Origin: Bacteroides intestinalis
Lineage (GTDB): Bacteria > Bacteroidota > Bacteroidia > Bacteroidales > Bacteroidaceae
Reading direction: 5' to 3'
DNA length: 60,899 nucleotides
Assembly: GCF_003464595.1 (NCBI RefSeq)
Contig: NZ_QRZF01000025.1
Coordinates: 1 to 60,899, forward strand
Shown here: positions 16,803 through 26,400 of the stretch, piece by piece
Layout of the letters: every line of letters begins with the position of its first letter
How positions within the stretch are numbered: position 1 is the stretch's first letter
Position numbers and translations under genes: made by a program
Notes under the pieces: generated by a model
The model's input: only the letters and a program-made list of their open reading frames with translations
Told to the model about the DNA's origin: nothing
The model's database searches: none

Positions 16803-18959
16803 ATGGAAAGAATGAAGAAAATTTTGATTGTAGGGGCGATGGCCCTGTTGATGCTATGTCCTGCCAAAGCACAGATTGCATGGCAGCAAGTGGAGCCCGG
16901 CGTCTGGAAAGGTGTGGTAGGCACTCCTGAAGAATATTCATTATTGGGTGTGGCCGGTGTTACGCCGCAAAAGGAAGGTTTTGCCCGCTTGCCAGAGGTG
17001 ACATTGCCTGAATTGGCGAATGAAATTGTGGGTTCCATACAGGATGGTAAAACAAGTCTCCGCATTCCTTTGCAACGCAAGGAACAGTTGTATGGCTTTG
17101 GACTGAACTTTCAGACGGTGCACCAGCGTGGCAAGATCCTGAACTTGCATGTAGACCATTATGGTGGACGTGATAATGGGCGCACACATGCTCCTGTCCC
17201 CTTTTATATTTCCAGTTCCGGTTATGGAGTACTGATTAATTCGGCACGTTATCTGACGGTATATGCAGGTAGCGGTGCACGCAAGGACAGTCCGAATGCT
17301 CCGGTGGCTAAAGACCGTAATCTGGATAAGACCTGGACATCGGCGCCTTATTCGGATGCTGTTTCGATCTTGGTTCCTGCTCCGGGTGCAGAAATTTATC
17401 TGTTCGCCGGACCTACTCCTATGGATGTTATCCGTCGTTATAACCTGCTCTGTGGAGGAGGTACATTGCCTCCGCGTTGGGGTCTGGGCTTTACGCAACG
17501 CACAAAGAAGCTCTATACAGCTGAAGACGTGAAGAACGAAGCGGATGAATTTGAACAACGTGGTTTCCCGTTGGACTTCATCGGACTGGAACCGGGTTGG
17601 CAAAGCAAAGCGTATCCTTGTACCTTTGAGTGGGATGCTACCCGCTATCCTGATCCCGCCGGCTTTGTGAAAGAGATGTTGGCTAAAGGAGTACGTATCA
17701 ACTTATGGACAAACCCATACGTATCTCCCGATTCAAAGATATATAAGGAAATGTATCCGGTAAGCGGCTCACACACCGTATGGTGTGGTATCGTGCCCGA
17801 CTTGGCAGGCGAGAAAGCCCGCAAAATCTGGATGGATAAGCTGGAACAGGAACACGTAAATATTGGTGTCAGCGGTTATAAAGTGGATGAAGTAGACGGA
17901 TACGATCGTTATGTCTGGCCGGATGTAGCTACTTTCCCCAGTGGAATTGCCGCCGAGCAGATGCGCCAGACTTATGGTTTGTGGGTACAACGCACTACTG
18001 CGGAATTGTACAAGAAGCGTAATCAACGTACCTTCGGATTGGTTCGTGCATCGAATGCCGGTGCAACTTCTTTCCCCTATGTGATTTATAATGACTATTA
18101 CAGCCATCCGGACTTTATCACTGCTTTGATTAATTCAGGTTTTAGTGGTGTATTGTGGACTCCGGAAGTACGTAGTTCCAGTTCATCGGAAGACTGGTTG
18201 CGTCGTTTCCAGTCTGTAGTATTCTCGCCGATGGCAATGATTAATGCCTGGGCAAGCGGTACGAAACCCTGGACTTTCCCCGAAGTAGAGAATCAGATAA
18301 AAGAGTATGCTATGCTGCGTATGCAGATGATGCCTTACTGGTATAGTGAATTTGCACGCTATCATTTTGATGGTATTCCTCCGTTCCGCGCCATGAATCT
18401 GGAACCGGGTTTCAACCCTGAACAAGGAACTACAGCGAAACTGTCGGATGCAAATTTGGAAGATAATCCTTATTTGGAAGCGGTTTCCAAGGAAATTAAG
18501 GATCAGTATATGGCTGGTGAATATCTGTTGGTAGCTCCTATGTTCAAAGGCCAGAAAGAGCGTACTGTGGTATTGCCTAAGGGAGACTGGTACGATTTTT
18601 ATACAGGTAAATATGTGGGCAATGGCGAGAAGATTACTGTTACACCGGGCTTGGACCGTATTCCGGTATATGTAAAGGATGGGGCTATCCTGCCATTTAT
18701 GGAGGCCCGCCTACATGCACCGAAAGCAGGAGAGAAGGTGAATCTGGAAATCCGTCATTATGGAAAAGCAGATGGTGCTTACCGGCTGTATGATGATGAC
18801 GGTGAAACATTCGATTACGAGAAGGGCGCCTATTCCTGGCGTGATATCACTGTGACACGCGATAAGAAAGGCAAGCTGAAAGGTGCTATATCCAAAGCTG
18901 AAAAGGGGAAACCGAACAGTATTGCCAATGTTACCTGGAAGTTTATGACAGAAGAATGA
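16803..18959 (+). CDS. GH31 alpha-glycosidase, secreted
   Basis: This 718-residue enzyme has a signal peptide of about 23 residues (ending PAKA). The N-terminal beta-sandwich holds KEQLYGFGLNFQTVHQRG; the barrel starts at PPRWGLGFTQRTKKLYTAEDVKNEADEFEQRGFPLDFIGLEPGW. The nucleophile is Asp362 in GYKVDEVDG, where GH31 usually has (W/L)D. GH31 covers alpha-glucosidase, alpha-xylosidase, alpha-galactosidase and other activities. Here the subsite sequences are not of the standard alpha-glucosidase form, and the GH97 and GH36 neighbours point to alpha-galactosides, but the specificity is not proven. It is spaced 21 bases after GH97 and 7 before GH36. Confidence 0.87.
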   Translation: MERMKKILIVGAMALLMLCPAKAQIAWQQVEPGVWKGVVGTPEEYSLLGVAGVTPQKEGFARLPEVTLPELANEIVGSIQDGKTSLRIPLQRKEQLYGFGLNFQTVHQRGKILNLHVDHYGGRDNGRTHAPVPFYISSSGYGVLINSARYLTVYAGSGARKDSPNAPVAKDRNLDKTWTSAPYSDAVSILVPAPGAEIYLFAGPTPMDVIRRYNLLCGGGTLPPRWGLGFTQRTKKLYTAEDVKNEADEFEQRGFPLDFIGLEPGWQSKAYPCTFEWDATRYPDPAGFVKEMLAKGVRINLWTNPYVSPDSKIYKEMYPVSGSHTVWCGIVPDLAGEKARKIWMDKLEQEHVNIGVSGYKVDEVDGYDRYVWPDVATFPSGIAAEQMRQTYGLWVQRTTAELYKKRNQRTFGLVRASNAGATSFPYVIYNDYYSHPDFITALINSGFSGVLWTPEVRSSSSSEDWLRRFQSVVFSPMAMINAWASGTKPWTFPEVENQIKEYAMLRMQMMPYWYSEFARYHFDGIPPFRAMNLEPGFNPEQGTTAKLSDANLEDNPYLEAVSKEIKDQYMAGEYLLVAPMFKGQKERTVVLPKGDWYDFYTGKYVGNGEKITVTPGLDRIPVYVKDGAILPFMEARLHAPKAGEKVNLEIRHYGKADGAYRLYDDDGETFDYEKGAYSWRDITVTRDKKGKLKGAISKAEKGKPNSIANVTWKFMTEE

Positions 18960-18966
18960 TAAGATT

Positions 18967-21135
18967 ATGAAGAATATATTGACGACCTGTTTATTTCTCT
19001 GCCTTCTCCTCACGGTGCATGCAGCGGACAATCCAAATGTGAAGAAGCTTTTCACCGTTACATCCGGCGAACTGAAACTGACCTTCATGGTGGGTACGGA
19101 CGATCGCCTTTACCAATTGGGTTTTGGAGATGCTGCCCGTGAAGTAGAGCCTCCTGTTAAGCTACCCTCACGTGAATGGGAATTTCTTCCTCCTTATGGA
19201 AACGGTGTCCTGACAGAACCGGCTATCCAGGCAACTCACGTAGATGGAAATACATCTACGGAGCTTCACTACGCCGGACATCGTACGGAAGCGCTGGCAC
19301 CGGGTATCGAACAAACCGTTATTTCACTGAAAGACCCTGCCTATCCTTTCACCGTAGATATCTATATCAAATGCTATGCAGACAATAGCATGATGGAGAT
19401 ATGGAATACAGTTACGCATAATGAGAAAGGTAAAGTTATTCTGCATCGTTTTGCTTCTGCTGCCCCGGTGGTAAAAGCGAAGGAATACTGGCTCACTCAA
19501 TTCTCTGGTAACTATAAGCGCGAAGCAACCCTCAATGAAGAACGCCTTTCGGAAGGAGTCAAGATTCTGGATTCCAAATTAGGTATCCGTGCACATCAGA
19601 TGCGTATTCCTTCTTTTATCCTCTCCCTGAACGGACCGGCTAAAGAGAATGAAGGGGAAGTATTGGCTGCTTCTTTGCGTTGGAGCGGCAGTTTCCAGTT
19701 TGCTTTCGACGTAGACTGGAACAAGAACCTGCGTTTGCTGACCGGTATGAATCCTTTGGGCTCACAGTACAATCTGGAGCGTGGCGGCACATTTACTACA
19801 CCCGCCATTCTCTACACGTATAGTAAGCAGGGTAAGGGAGAAGCCAGCCGTCGTTTCCATCGTTGGGCTATGGCAAATGCCATCCGCGATGCAGAGAAAG
19901 ACCGCCCTGTATTGTTGAACAACTGGGAAGCTACGCACTGCGATTTTGATGAAGACCGCCTGAAGCAACTCTTTGATGGGGCCCGCCAGGTGGGTGCTGA
20001 ACTTTTCTTATTGGATGATGGCTGGTTCGGTAATGGATCTTACTCCCGTGATGATGACAAGCACGGTCTGGGAGATTGGGACCCTTCTACCAAGAAGTTA
20101 CCCAAAGGTCTGTCATATATTGCCAAAGAAGCATTGAAGCGTAAAGTTGGCTTCGGTATCTGGCTGGAACCCGAGATGGTGAATCCTCAGAGTGAACTTT
20201 ATCAGAAACATCCCGATTGGATCATTACTCAATCCAAACGTGAACCGATATTGGGTCGCCATCAGGAGATACTGGACCTCACCCGCCCCGAAGTACAGGC
20301 TTTTGAATGGGATATTATCGACAAAACCTTGCGACCTAACCCTGATATCACTTATGTGAAGTGGGACTGTAACCGTTACATCACCCAACCCGGATCTTCT
20401 TATTTGCAGCCTGCCGATCAAAGTCATCTCTGGATAGATTATAATTGGGCGCTTTACCGTCTGATGGATCGCTTTGCCAAAGGCTTCCCCAATGTGATGG
20501 CCATGCTTTGTGCCGGTGGATCGGGACGTGTGGACTATGGTGCAATGCCCTATTTCCATTCCTTCTGGCCCAGTGACAACACAGACCCGTTGGGACGTAT
20601 CAAGATACAATGGGGCTTCTCGCACTTCTTTCCTGCGAATACGATCTCTGCTCATGTCACCCGTATGGGTAAACGTCATTTGAAGATGGCAATCGATGTG
20701 GCATTGAGCGGTGCATTCGGAATAGACCTGGCATTGGATAAGGCTACGGCTGAAGAACGCGCGCAGATTGCCGATGCTGTGAAATTGTACAAAGAGCGCA
20801 TCCGTCCGTTGGTGATGCATGGTGAACTTTATCGCCTGGTTTCTCCTTATGAGTCCCCATTGGCCTCTTTGAGTTATGTTTCGACAGATAAACAAAAGGC
20901 AGTCGTTTACTTCTACCAGACTAAAGATGGCAATGAATCCCGGGTAATGCTGGGTGGCCTGGATGCCCAGAAAAAATATCGTGTGGAGGAAGTAAGTCTG
21001 GCAAAGGGAGTGACTTCCCGTTTTCCTGCCAATGGCAAGGTATTTACGGGAGCGGAATTGATGGAAAAAGGTTTGGATAATCCATTGAATACCCAGTTTG
21101 AGAGTGCAGTATTGATATTAGTAGCTAACAATTAA
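18967..21135 (+). CDS. GH36 alpha-galactosidase, secreted
   Basis: This 722-residue protein has a signal peptide of 19 residues (ending VHA) and the full GH36 architecture: beta-supersandwich, then a barrel with PVLLNNWEA, FLLDDGWFG, GFGIWLEPEMVNP, the nucleophile Asp467 in VKWDCNR, and the acid/base Asp537 in FWPSDNTDP. The usual CSGGGGRFD loop is altered to CAGGSGRVDYG, a small departure near the substrate that may reflect a shifted specificity. Retaining alpha-galactosidase activity is the expected reaction. Together with the GH97 and perhaps the GH31 it suggests that the glycan handled by cluster A carries alpha-galactosyl residues. Confidence 0.92.
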   Translation: MKNILTTCLFLCLLLTVHAADNPNVKKLFTVTSGELKLTFMVGTDDRLYQLGFGDAAREVEPPVKLPSREWEFLPPYGNGVLTEPAIQATHVDGNTSTELHYAGHRTEALAPGIEQTVISLKDPAYPFTVDIYIKCYADNSMMEIWNTVTHNEKGKVILHRFASAAPVVKAKEYWLTQFSGNYKREATLNEERLSEGVKILDSKLGIRAHQMRIPSFILSLNGPAKENEGEVLAASLRWSGSFQFAFDVDWNKNLRLLTGMNPLGSQYNLERGGTFTTPAILYTYSKQGKGEASRRFHRWAMANAIRDAEKDRPVLLNNWEATHCDFDEDRLKQLFDGARQVGAELFLLDDGWFGNGSYSRDDDKHGLGDWDPSTKKLPKGLSYIAKEALKRKVGFGIWLEPEMVNPQSELYQKHPDWIITQSKREPILGRHQEILDLTRPEVQAFEWDIIDKTLRPNPDITYVKWDCNRYITQPGSSYLQPADQSHLWIDYNWALYRLMDRFAKGFPNVMAMLCAGGSGRVDYGAMPYFHSFWPSDNTDPLGRIKIQWGFSHFFPANTISAHVTRMGKRHLKMAIDVALSGAFGIDLALDKATAEERAQIADAVKLYKERIRPLVMHGELYRLVSPYESPLASLSYVSTDKQKAVVYFYQTKDGNESRVMLGGLDAQKKYRVEEVSLAKGVTSRFPANGKVFTGAELMEKGLDNPLNTQFESAVLILVANN

Positions 21136-21148
21136 ACACAATAACCTT

Positions 21149-23191
21149 ATGAACTTGAGAAGAACCTTATTACTTTTCTCTTTCATCTTTGCCGGTTCGC
21201 TGGCCATTGCACAACCGAAGGATCGTTGGACTATTCAGGATGATGGATCCATTCGCTGGAATATCAATGATAATATTCCACATGACGACCATCTGGAAAT
21301 GAGTGGGCAACAACTTTCCGTTGTCCTTCGTTACGGCGTGGATGCACAAAAGCGTTTCCATCTGAACCGAAGTCTTGTTTTCCCTATGCTTCGTATGCAT
21401 CCAAATAAGACACAGAACAATCTGAAGCAACGTTTCGATGTGAATATTCCCGCTTTGGTGACAGTGGATGATCAAACCCTGCTGAATGAAGAAGTGCGTG
21501 ATGTTACCTTCAATGGCATTATGCGTGTGGAAAGTAGTTTCGGTTATATTTACCGGCGTAAGGAACTGAAAGATGCCGTGCAATTGACGCGTGTACTCTA
21601 TCCCTCCACCAATGCTGCGCGCTATTGTGAGGAATATACTTTCAAGAATAGCAGTCCGAATCAGATAACGCTGCGAGTGCCTGAGTGGAACGTAACATAT
21701 ACTACTCCTGAGGAAGCCGGTGTATATGGTGCTTATTGCATCGAAGCTGCTCTTTCCAAAAGTGGTGTCTTTGTTTTGAAACCGGGAGAGACGCTTGAGT
21801 TCTATGCAGTCTTTTCCGGAAGGAAACTGGCGGATGCCTCGTCCGGACGAAACGATGCCGGCCTTTCGCACATCAATATCCTTAGTGAACGTGCCGCGCG
21901 TGAAGCGCTTATCAGTCAGTGGTGGAGCAATCTGGTTTTGGATACACCCGATCCCGTGCTTAATCGCATGTTTGCCTTTGCCAAACTGCGTGGCGCTGAA
22001 AGCATCTACCGCACGAAAGGTGGATTGATGCATGGTCCCGGTGGTGAAGCCTATTATGCAGCTGTCTGGGCTAACGACCAGGCAGAGTATATCAATCCCT
22101 TCTTCCCTTTCCTGGGTTATGAGATTGGTGATGAGTCCGCATTGAATTCTTTCCGCCACTTTGCCCGCTATATGAATCCGGAGTATAAACCTATTCCGAG
22201 TTCCATCATCTCCGAAGGTGTCAGCTTCTGGCATGGTGCCAAAGATAGGGGAGACGGTGCGATGATTGCTTACGGTGCTGCACGCTATGCGTTGGCTCGT
22301 GGAGATAAGGCGGAAGCGCGTGAACTGTGGCCTCTGATCGAATGGTGTCTGGAGTATTGCAACCGTAAACTAACTCCCGCCGGCGTGGTAGCATCGAATT
22401 CGGATGAATTGGAGAACCGCTTCCCGGCTGGTGATGCAAACCTCTGTACCTCTACGCTTTACTACGATGCTTTGCGTTCAGCCGTTATGCTGGGGCGTGA
22501 ATTGGGAGTATCGGCAAAGCAGTTAAATACGTATCGTGATCAAGCGAATGTTTTAGAAAAAGCCATAGAAAAACATTTTGGTTATGAGATAGAAGGTTTC
22601 CACAGTTACCGCTATTATGAAGGTAATGATATCCTGCGTTCCTGGATTTGTATGCCTCTTGTTATGGGTATCTACACCCGTGCGCAAGGCACTATCGATG
22701 CGCTCTTTTCGCCTCGCCTCTGGACGGACGACGGATTATTGACGCAAGCCGGTACTGAGACCTTCTGGGACCGTAGTACCCTCTATGCTCTGCGTGGCAC
22801 CATTGCTGCCGGAGAAGTGGAGAAAGGTATGAACTTCCTCAAGAAGTATTCACATCGCCGTTTGTTGGGCGATCATGTGCCTTATGCCATTGAAGCGTGG
22901 CCCGAAGGAGATCAGCGTCATCTTTCTGCTGAAAGCGGATTGTATTGCCGTATCTATACCGAAGGCCTGTTCGGCATCCGCCCCACAGGATTGCGCAGTT
23001 TCGAGATGACTCCCCGTTTGCCACAGGAGTGGGAATATATGAATCTGAATCGTGTACGTGCTTTCAATTCGGAGTTTGATATTCGGGTACGTCGTGCAGG
23101 AAAGAAGCTGCATGTAGAAGTATTGAAAGGTGGCAAGTCAGTGCTGAAGAAGAGCGTGACGGAAGGGGCAGCAGTGAGGGTGAGTCTATAA
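21149..23191 (+). CDS. Secreted six-hairpin glycosidase-like protein, family not identified
   Basis: This is a 680-residue protein with a signal peptide (residues 1-21, ending AIA). Residues 25-240 look like an all-beta N-terminal domain and residues 255-600 like an (alpha/alpha)6 barrel (WANDQAEYINPFFPFLGYEIGDESALNSFRHFARYMNPEY, DGAMIAYGAARYALARGD, SNSDELENRFPAGDANLCTSTLYYDALRSAVMLGRELG). Acidic residues in WANDQAEY and SDELENRF are candidate catalytic groups. I cannot place it in a numbered GH family with confidence; GH36-neighbourhood and GH63/GH78-like folds are possible. It is the last gene of cluster A, 13 bases after GH36, and is followed by an unusual repeat array. Confidence 0.7.
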   Translation: MNLRRTLLLFSFIFAGSLAIAQPKDRWTIQDDGSIRWNINDNIPHDDHLEMSGQQLSVVLRYGVDAQKRFHLNRSLVFPMLRMHPNKTQNNLKQRFDVNIPALVTVDDQTLLNEEVRDVTFNGIMRVESSFGYIYRRKELKDAVQLTRVLYPSTNAARYCEEYTFKNSSPNQITLRVPEWNVTYTTPEEAGVYGAYCIEAALSKSGVFVLKPGETLEFYAVFSGRKLADASSGRNDAGLSHINILSERAAREALISQWWSNLVLDTPDPVLNRMFAFAKLRGAESIYRTKGGLMHGPGGEAYYAAVWANDQAEYINPFFPFLGYEIGDESALNSFRHFARYMNPEYKPIPSSIISEGVSFWHGAKDRGDGAMIAYGAARYALARGDKAEARELWPLIEWCLEYCNRKLTPAGVVASNSDELENRFPAGDANLCTSTLYYDALRSAVMLGRELGVSAKQLNTYRDQANVLEKAIEKHFGYEIEGFHSYRYYEGNDILRSWICMPLVMGIYTRAQGTIDALFSPRLWTDDGLLTQAGTETFWDRSTLYALRGTIAAGEVEKGMNFLKKYSHRRLLGDHVPYAIEAWPEGDQRHLSAESGLYCRIYTEGLFGIRPTGLRSFEMTPRLPQEWEYMNLNRVRAFNSEFDIRVRRAGKKLHVEVLKGGKSVLKKSVTEGAAVRVSL

Positions 23192-23214
23192 TGCATGCTG
23201 GATAGATCAGTACA

Positions 23215-23294
23215 GTAGGCATCTTATCATCAATGCTGATGATGCCTACCATCAATGCCATTGATGATAGGAATCAATGGCATTGATGGTAGGC
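23215..23294 (+). repeat. Array of three 22-bp dyad units forming alternative hairpins
   Basis: Three adjacent 22-bp units occupy 23228-23249, 23250-23271 and 23272-23293. Each has a central dyad built on CATCA(A)TG...CATTGATG. The second and third units together form a perfect 22-bp inverted repeat (23244-23265 with 23273-23294, 7-base loop). The first part of that stem can instead pair with an upstream arm (GTAGGCATC at 23215-23223 with GATGCCTAC at 23241-23249). The two hairpins exclude each other. The array lies between the last cluster A enzyme and the promoter of the hybrid regulator. Confidence 0.85.
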
Positions 23295-23399
23295 TCTGTC
23301 ATAGCCTCTGCTAATAAGTGCTTACCACTGACCCTTACTCATCTTATTCTATTTCCATACCTTTCTGCACTATATCCTATGTTATTTCTATACTTTTCT

Positions 23400-23407
23400 T
23401 ATTTTTG
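23400..23407 (+). promoter_or_regulatory. Putative -7 element for the first hybrid regulator
   Basis: TATTTTTG at 23400-23407 fits TAnnTTTG and is followed 22 bases later by the ATG at 23430 that opens a signal peptide. It supports choosing this start over an in-frame ATG at 23277, which lies inside the repeat array. Confidence 0.5.
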
Positions 23408-23429
23408 TGCAGTAAATATATCTATACTG

Positions 23430-26400
23430 ATGAAAACGAAAATATTGATGATCTTTCTAATTTGCTCATTTCCAGTATTGTGCTTATGGGCTGAGCATTC
23501 TAAATATTCATTCTACTATAGCCAGAAACTGAATGAAGGAATTTCCCAACTCTCCGTGATGACTATTTGCCAGGATACCCGGGGATACCTTTGGTTGGGG
23601 ACACGTAATGGATTGAATCGTTATAATGGAAGTGAATATACCGTTTTTCGTCACCACCCGGGAGATTCTTTGAGTTTGGCAGACAATGAAGTCAATGAAA
23701 TATGCGAAGATCATAGCAAGAATTTATGGATAGGTACCAGTCGCGGACTAAGCCGGATGTGCCTTCGCACCGAACGTATCCGCAACTATTTTAATGTAGA
23801 TGGACTCTCCAGTGCAAGTATTCTTTCTCTTTTAGTTGATAGTTCCGGCAAAGTATGGGTAGGTACCCGCAGTGGGCTTTGTTGTTATATTCCCGAACAA
23901 GACAACTTTAAAAGGGTGGAATTTGTAGAGAACTTCAATAGTTCCGTCACTGCCTTGATGGAGGATAAAGCGGGTAATTTCTGGATAGGTACGGCAGTGA
24001 ACGGAGTTTACCAGTGTAACAAACAGATGCAGGTGATTAATCACTATGACCGTCGTGCCGGCTTACCGGACAATAGTATTTCCACTCTTTATGAAGATTC
24101 TTATCATCGCATCTGGGTAGGTTGTCAATTTGGCGGACTGAACCGTATTGATGTCCGTAATCATAAAATAACTTCTTATGTATCTGCCAACAGTGGTCTG
24201 AAAAATAATTATGTCCGTTGCCTTGCCGAATGGGATGGAGAGATGCTGATTGGTACTTTCGATGGTATTTATGCTTATGCACCGTTGAAGGATCAGATTC
24301 GTAAAGTGAGCAGTTATGACGAACCCGGGCGTGGCTTGGGGCATTTTTCTATTTATGCTTTTTGCCGTGATCATACCGGTACGTTGTGGATTGGTACTTT
24401 TGCCGGTGGTGTCACTTGGCTGAGCTCGCTTACCGACCGTTTCATTCATCATACTCCGGGCAAAGCGGTGAATCAGCAAACGGGAATCTATGGTACGGCT
24501 TGTGTCGATAAACAGAAAAACTTATGGATAGCAACTGAGGGGTATGGATTACTGCGATATGAAATTTCGACAGGGGAAGGGCAGTTTTATCTGATTGATA
24601 AGGATAGCTATTCCGTGCATAATTCGAATGTTATCAAAACGGTGTATGCTGAGGATGACTGTATCTGGTGCGGTACGGTATTGGGTGAGGTCTATCGTTT
24701 TGATCTTGCTACCCGGCGTTTTTCTTTATTCTATAAATATCCCATAGAACTTGCTATTTATGGTATTGTGCGTGATGCAGACGGTAATTTATGGGTAGGA
24801 ACTTCAAAAGGCGGATATGCACTGACTTGCTTTACTCCTGCCGGTGAGCGGAAGACAGAGTTTACCGGACCGAAAGGGGAGAAATTGCATTTTTCCTCCG
24901 TTCGTTGCATGGAGGAAGAGAGTCCCGGTGTGCTACTGATAGGTATGCGTTCTGCCGGACTATACCGTTTTAATACCCGTACAGGTGAAATGATCGTATT
25001 TCGTACATCGCGCCCGGAACAGGAAATGCAAATTCCAAGTAACTATATATCTTCTATATTATCAACCAGATCCGGTGATGTATGGGTATCTACCTATGGA
25101 GGCGGTATTTTCCAACTGGACAAACGGGGAGGTGTGCTTCGCCGGGTAACAGAGAAAGAAGGGCTGATGGGAGGGGATATTTGTAAATTGCTGGAAGGAG
25201 CGGACGGAAATCTATGGATGAGCTCGTTGCAGGGAATTTCCTCTTATTCTCCGTCCACCGGGGAGATTAAAAACTTTCCATTCAATAATGGTATTCATTT
25301 GCGTGAATTTACATATCGGGGTGGGGTAGCCATGCCGGACGGTACATTGTGCTTTACCGGTAATGATGGCTTTATCACTTTTTATACACCGGAGATGCCG
25401 ATGAATCGTTTTGTACCGCCAATCGTATTGGAAGACCTGTTGGTGAATAATCGTGTGGTGCGTGCAGATGATGGAACAGGAATCTTAAGTGGGTTGCTTA
25501 ATGAAGCGGAGGTTATCAATTTACGGTACAATCAGAACAATCTGGCTATAGGATATAAAGCGTTGAATTTCATCAATTCGGAGATGAACCGGTATGCCTA
25601 TAAGTTGGAAGGATATGATGAAGACTGGAATCATGTGGGAGAGCGCAGTACGGCTTACTATACCAATCTGCGCCCCGGTACCTATCTTTTTCATGTCAAG
25701 GCTTGTAATAACGATGGGGTATGGAATGAGGAAGGGAAGACTTTGAAGATTGTGATTACACCACCTTTATGGGCTACTTGGTATGCTTTCCTGATTTATG
25801 GACTATTGCTGATAGGAGTATTTTACGCGATATTCCATTATTTCAATGCCCGTCGCCGCTTGAGGGAAAGGTTGCGAATGGAGCAGAAAGAGAAACTGCA
25901 ACAGGAAGAGTTTCATCAGGCAAAGATGCATCTGTTCACGAATTTTGCCCATGAGTTGCGTACTCCCTTGACGCTAATCATCACTCCCTTTGAAGAGTTG
26001 GTGAAGCGGATGGATATGACTCTGGAACTGCGGGATAAACTGATGGTCATTTATAAAAATGCCCAACGGCTCCTTTTATTGGTCAATCAACTGATGGACT
26101 TGCAGAAAAACCAAAGTGGTACGATGGAATTGCAAGTCACGGAGAATAATGTATATGAGTTTGTCACGGAGATCTATTGTGCGTTCAATCAGATAGCGCA
26201 AACCAATGAAATCACCTTCACACTGGATTGCCGGGACCGGGAGTTCCAGGCCTGGTATGATAAAGTGCTGCTTGAAAAGGTCGTATTCAATTTATTGTCC
26301 AATGCATTCAAGTATACTCCTTCCGGCAAAGACATACGCATGTTGGTGAAATGTATTCCGGCGGGAGAGTTGGAAGAATCGTATCGAAAAGAAGTAGCCC

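Noticed and set aside
21170..22234. Long minus-strand open frame opposite the six-hairpin glycosidase gene
   Set aside because: It lies wholly within a well-supported plus-strand gene, has no recognisable domain and a composition rich in Ile, His, Thr and Arg expected from the reverse of coding DNA.
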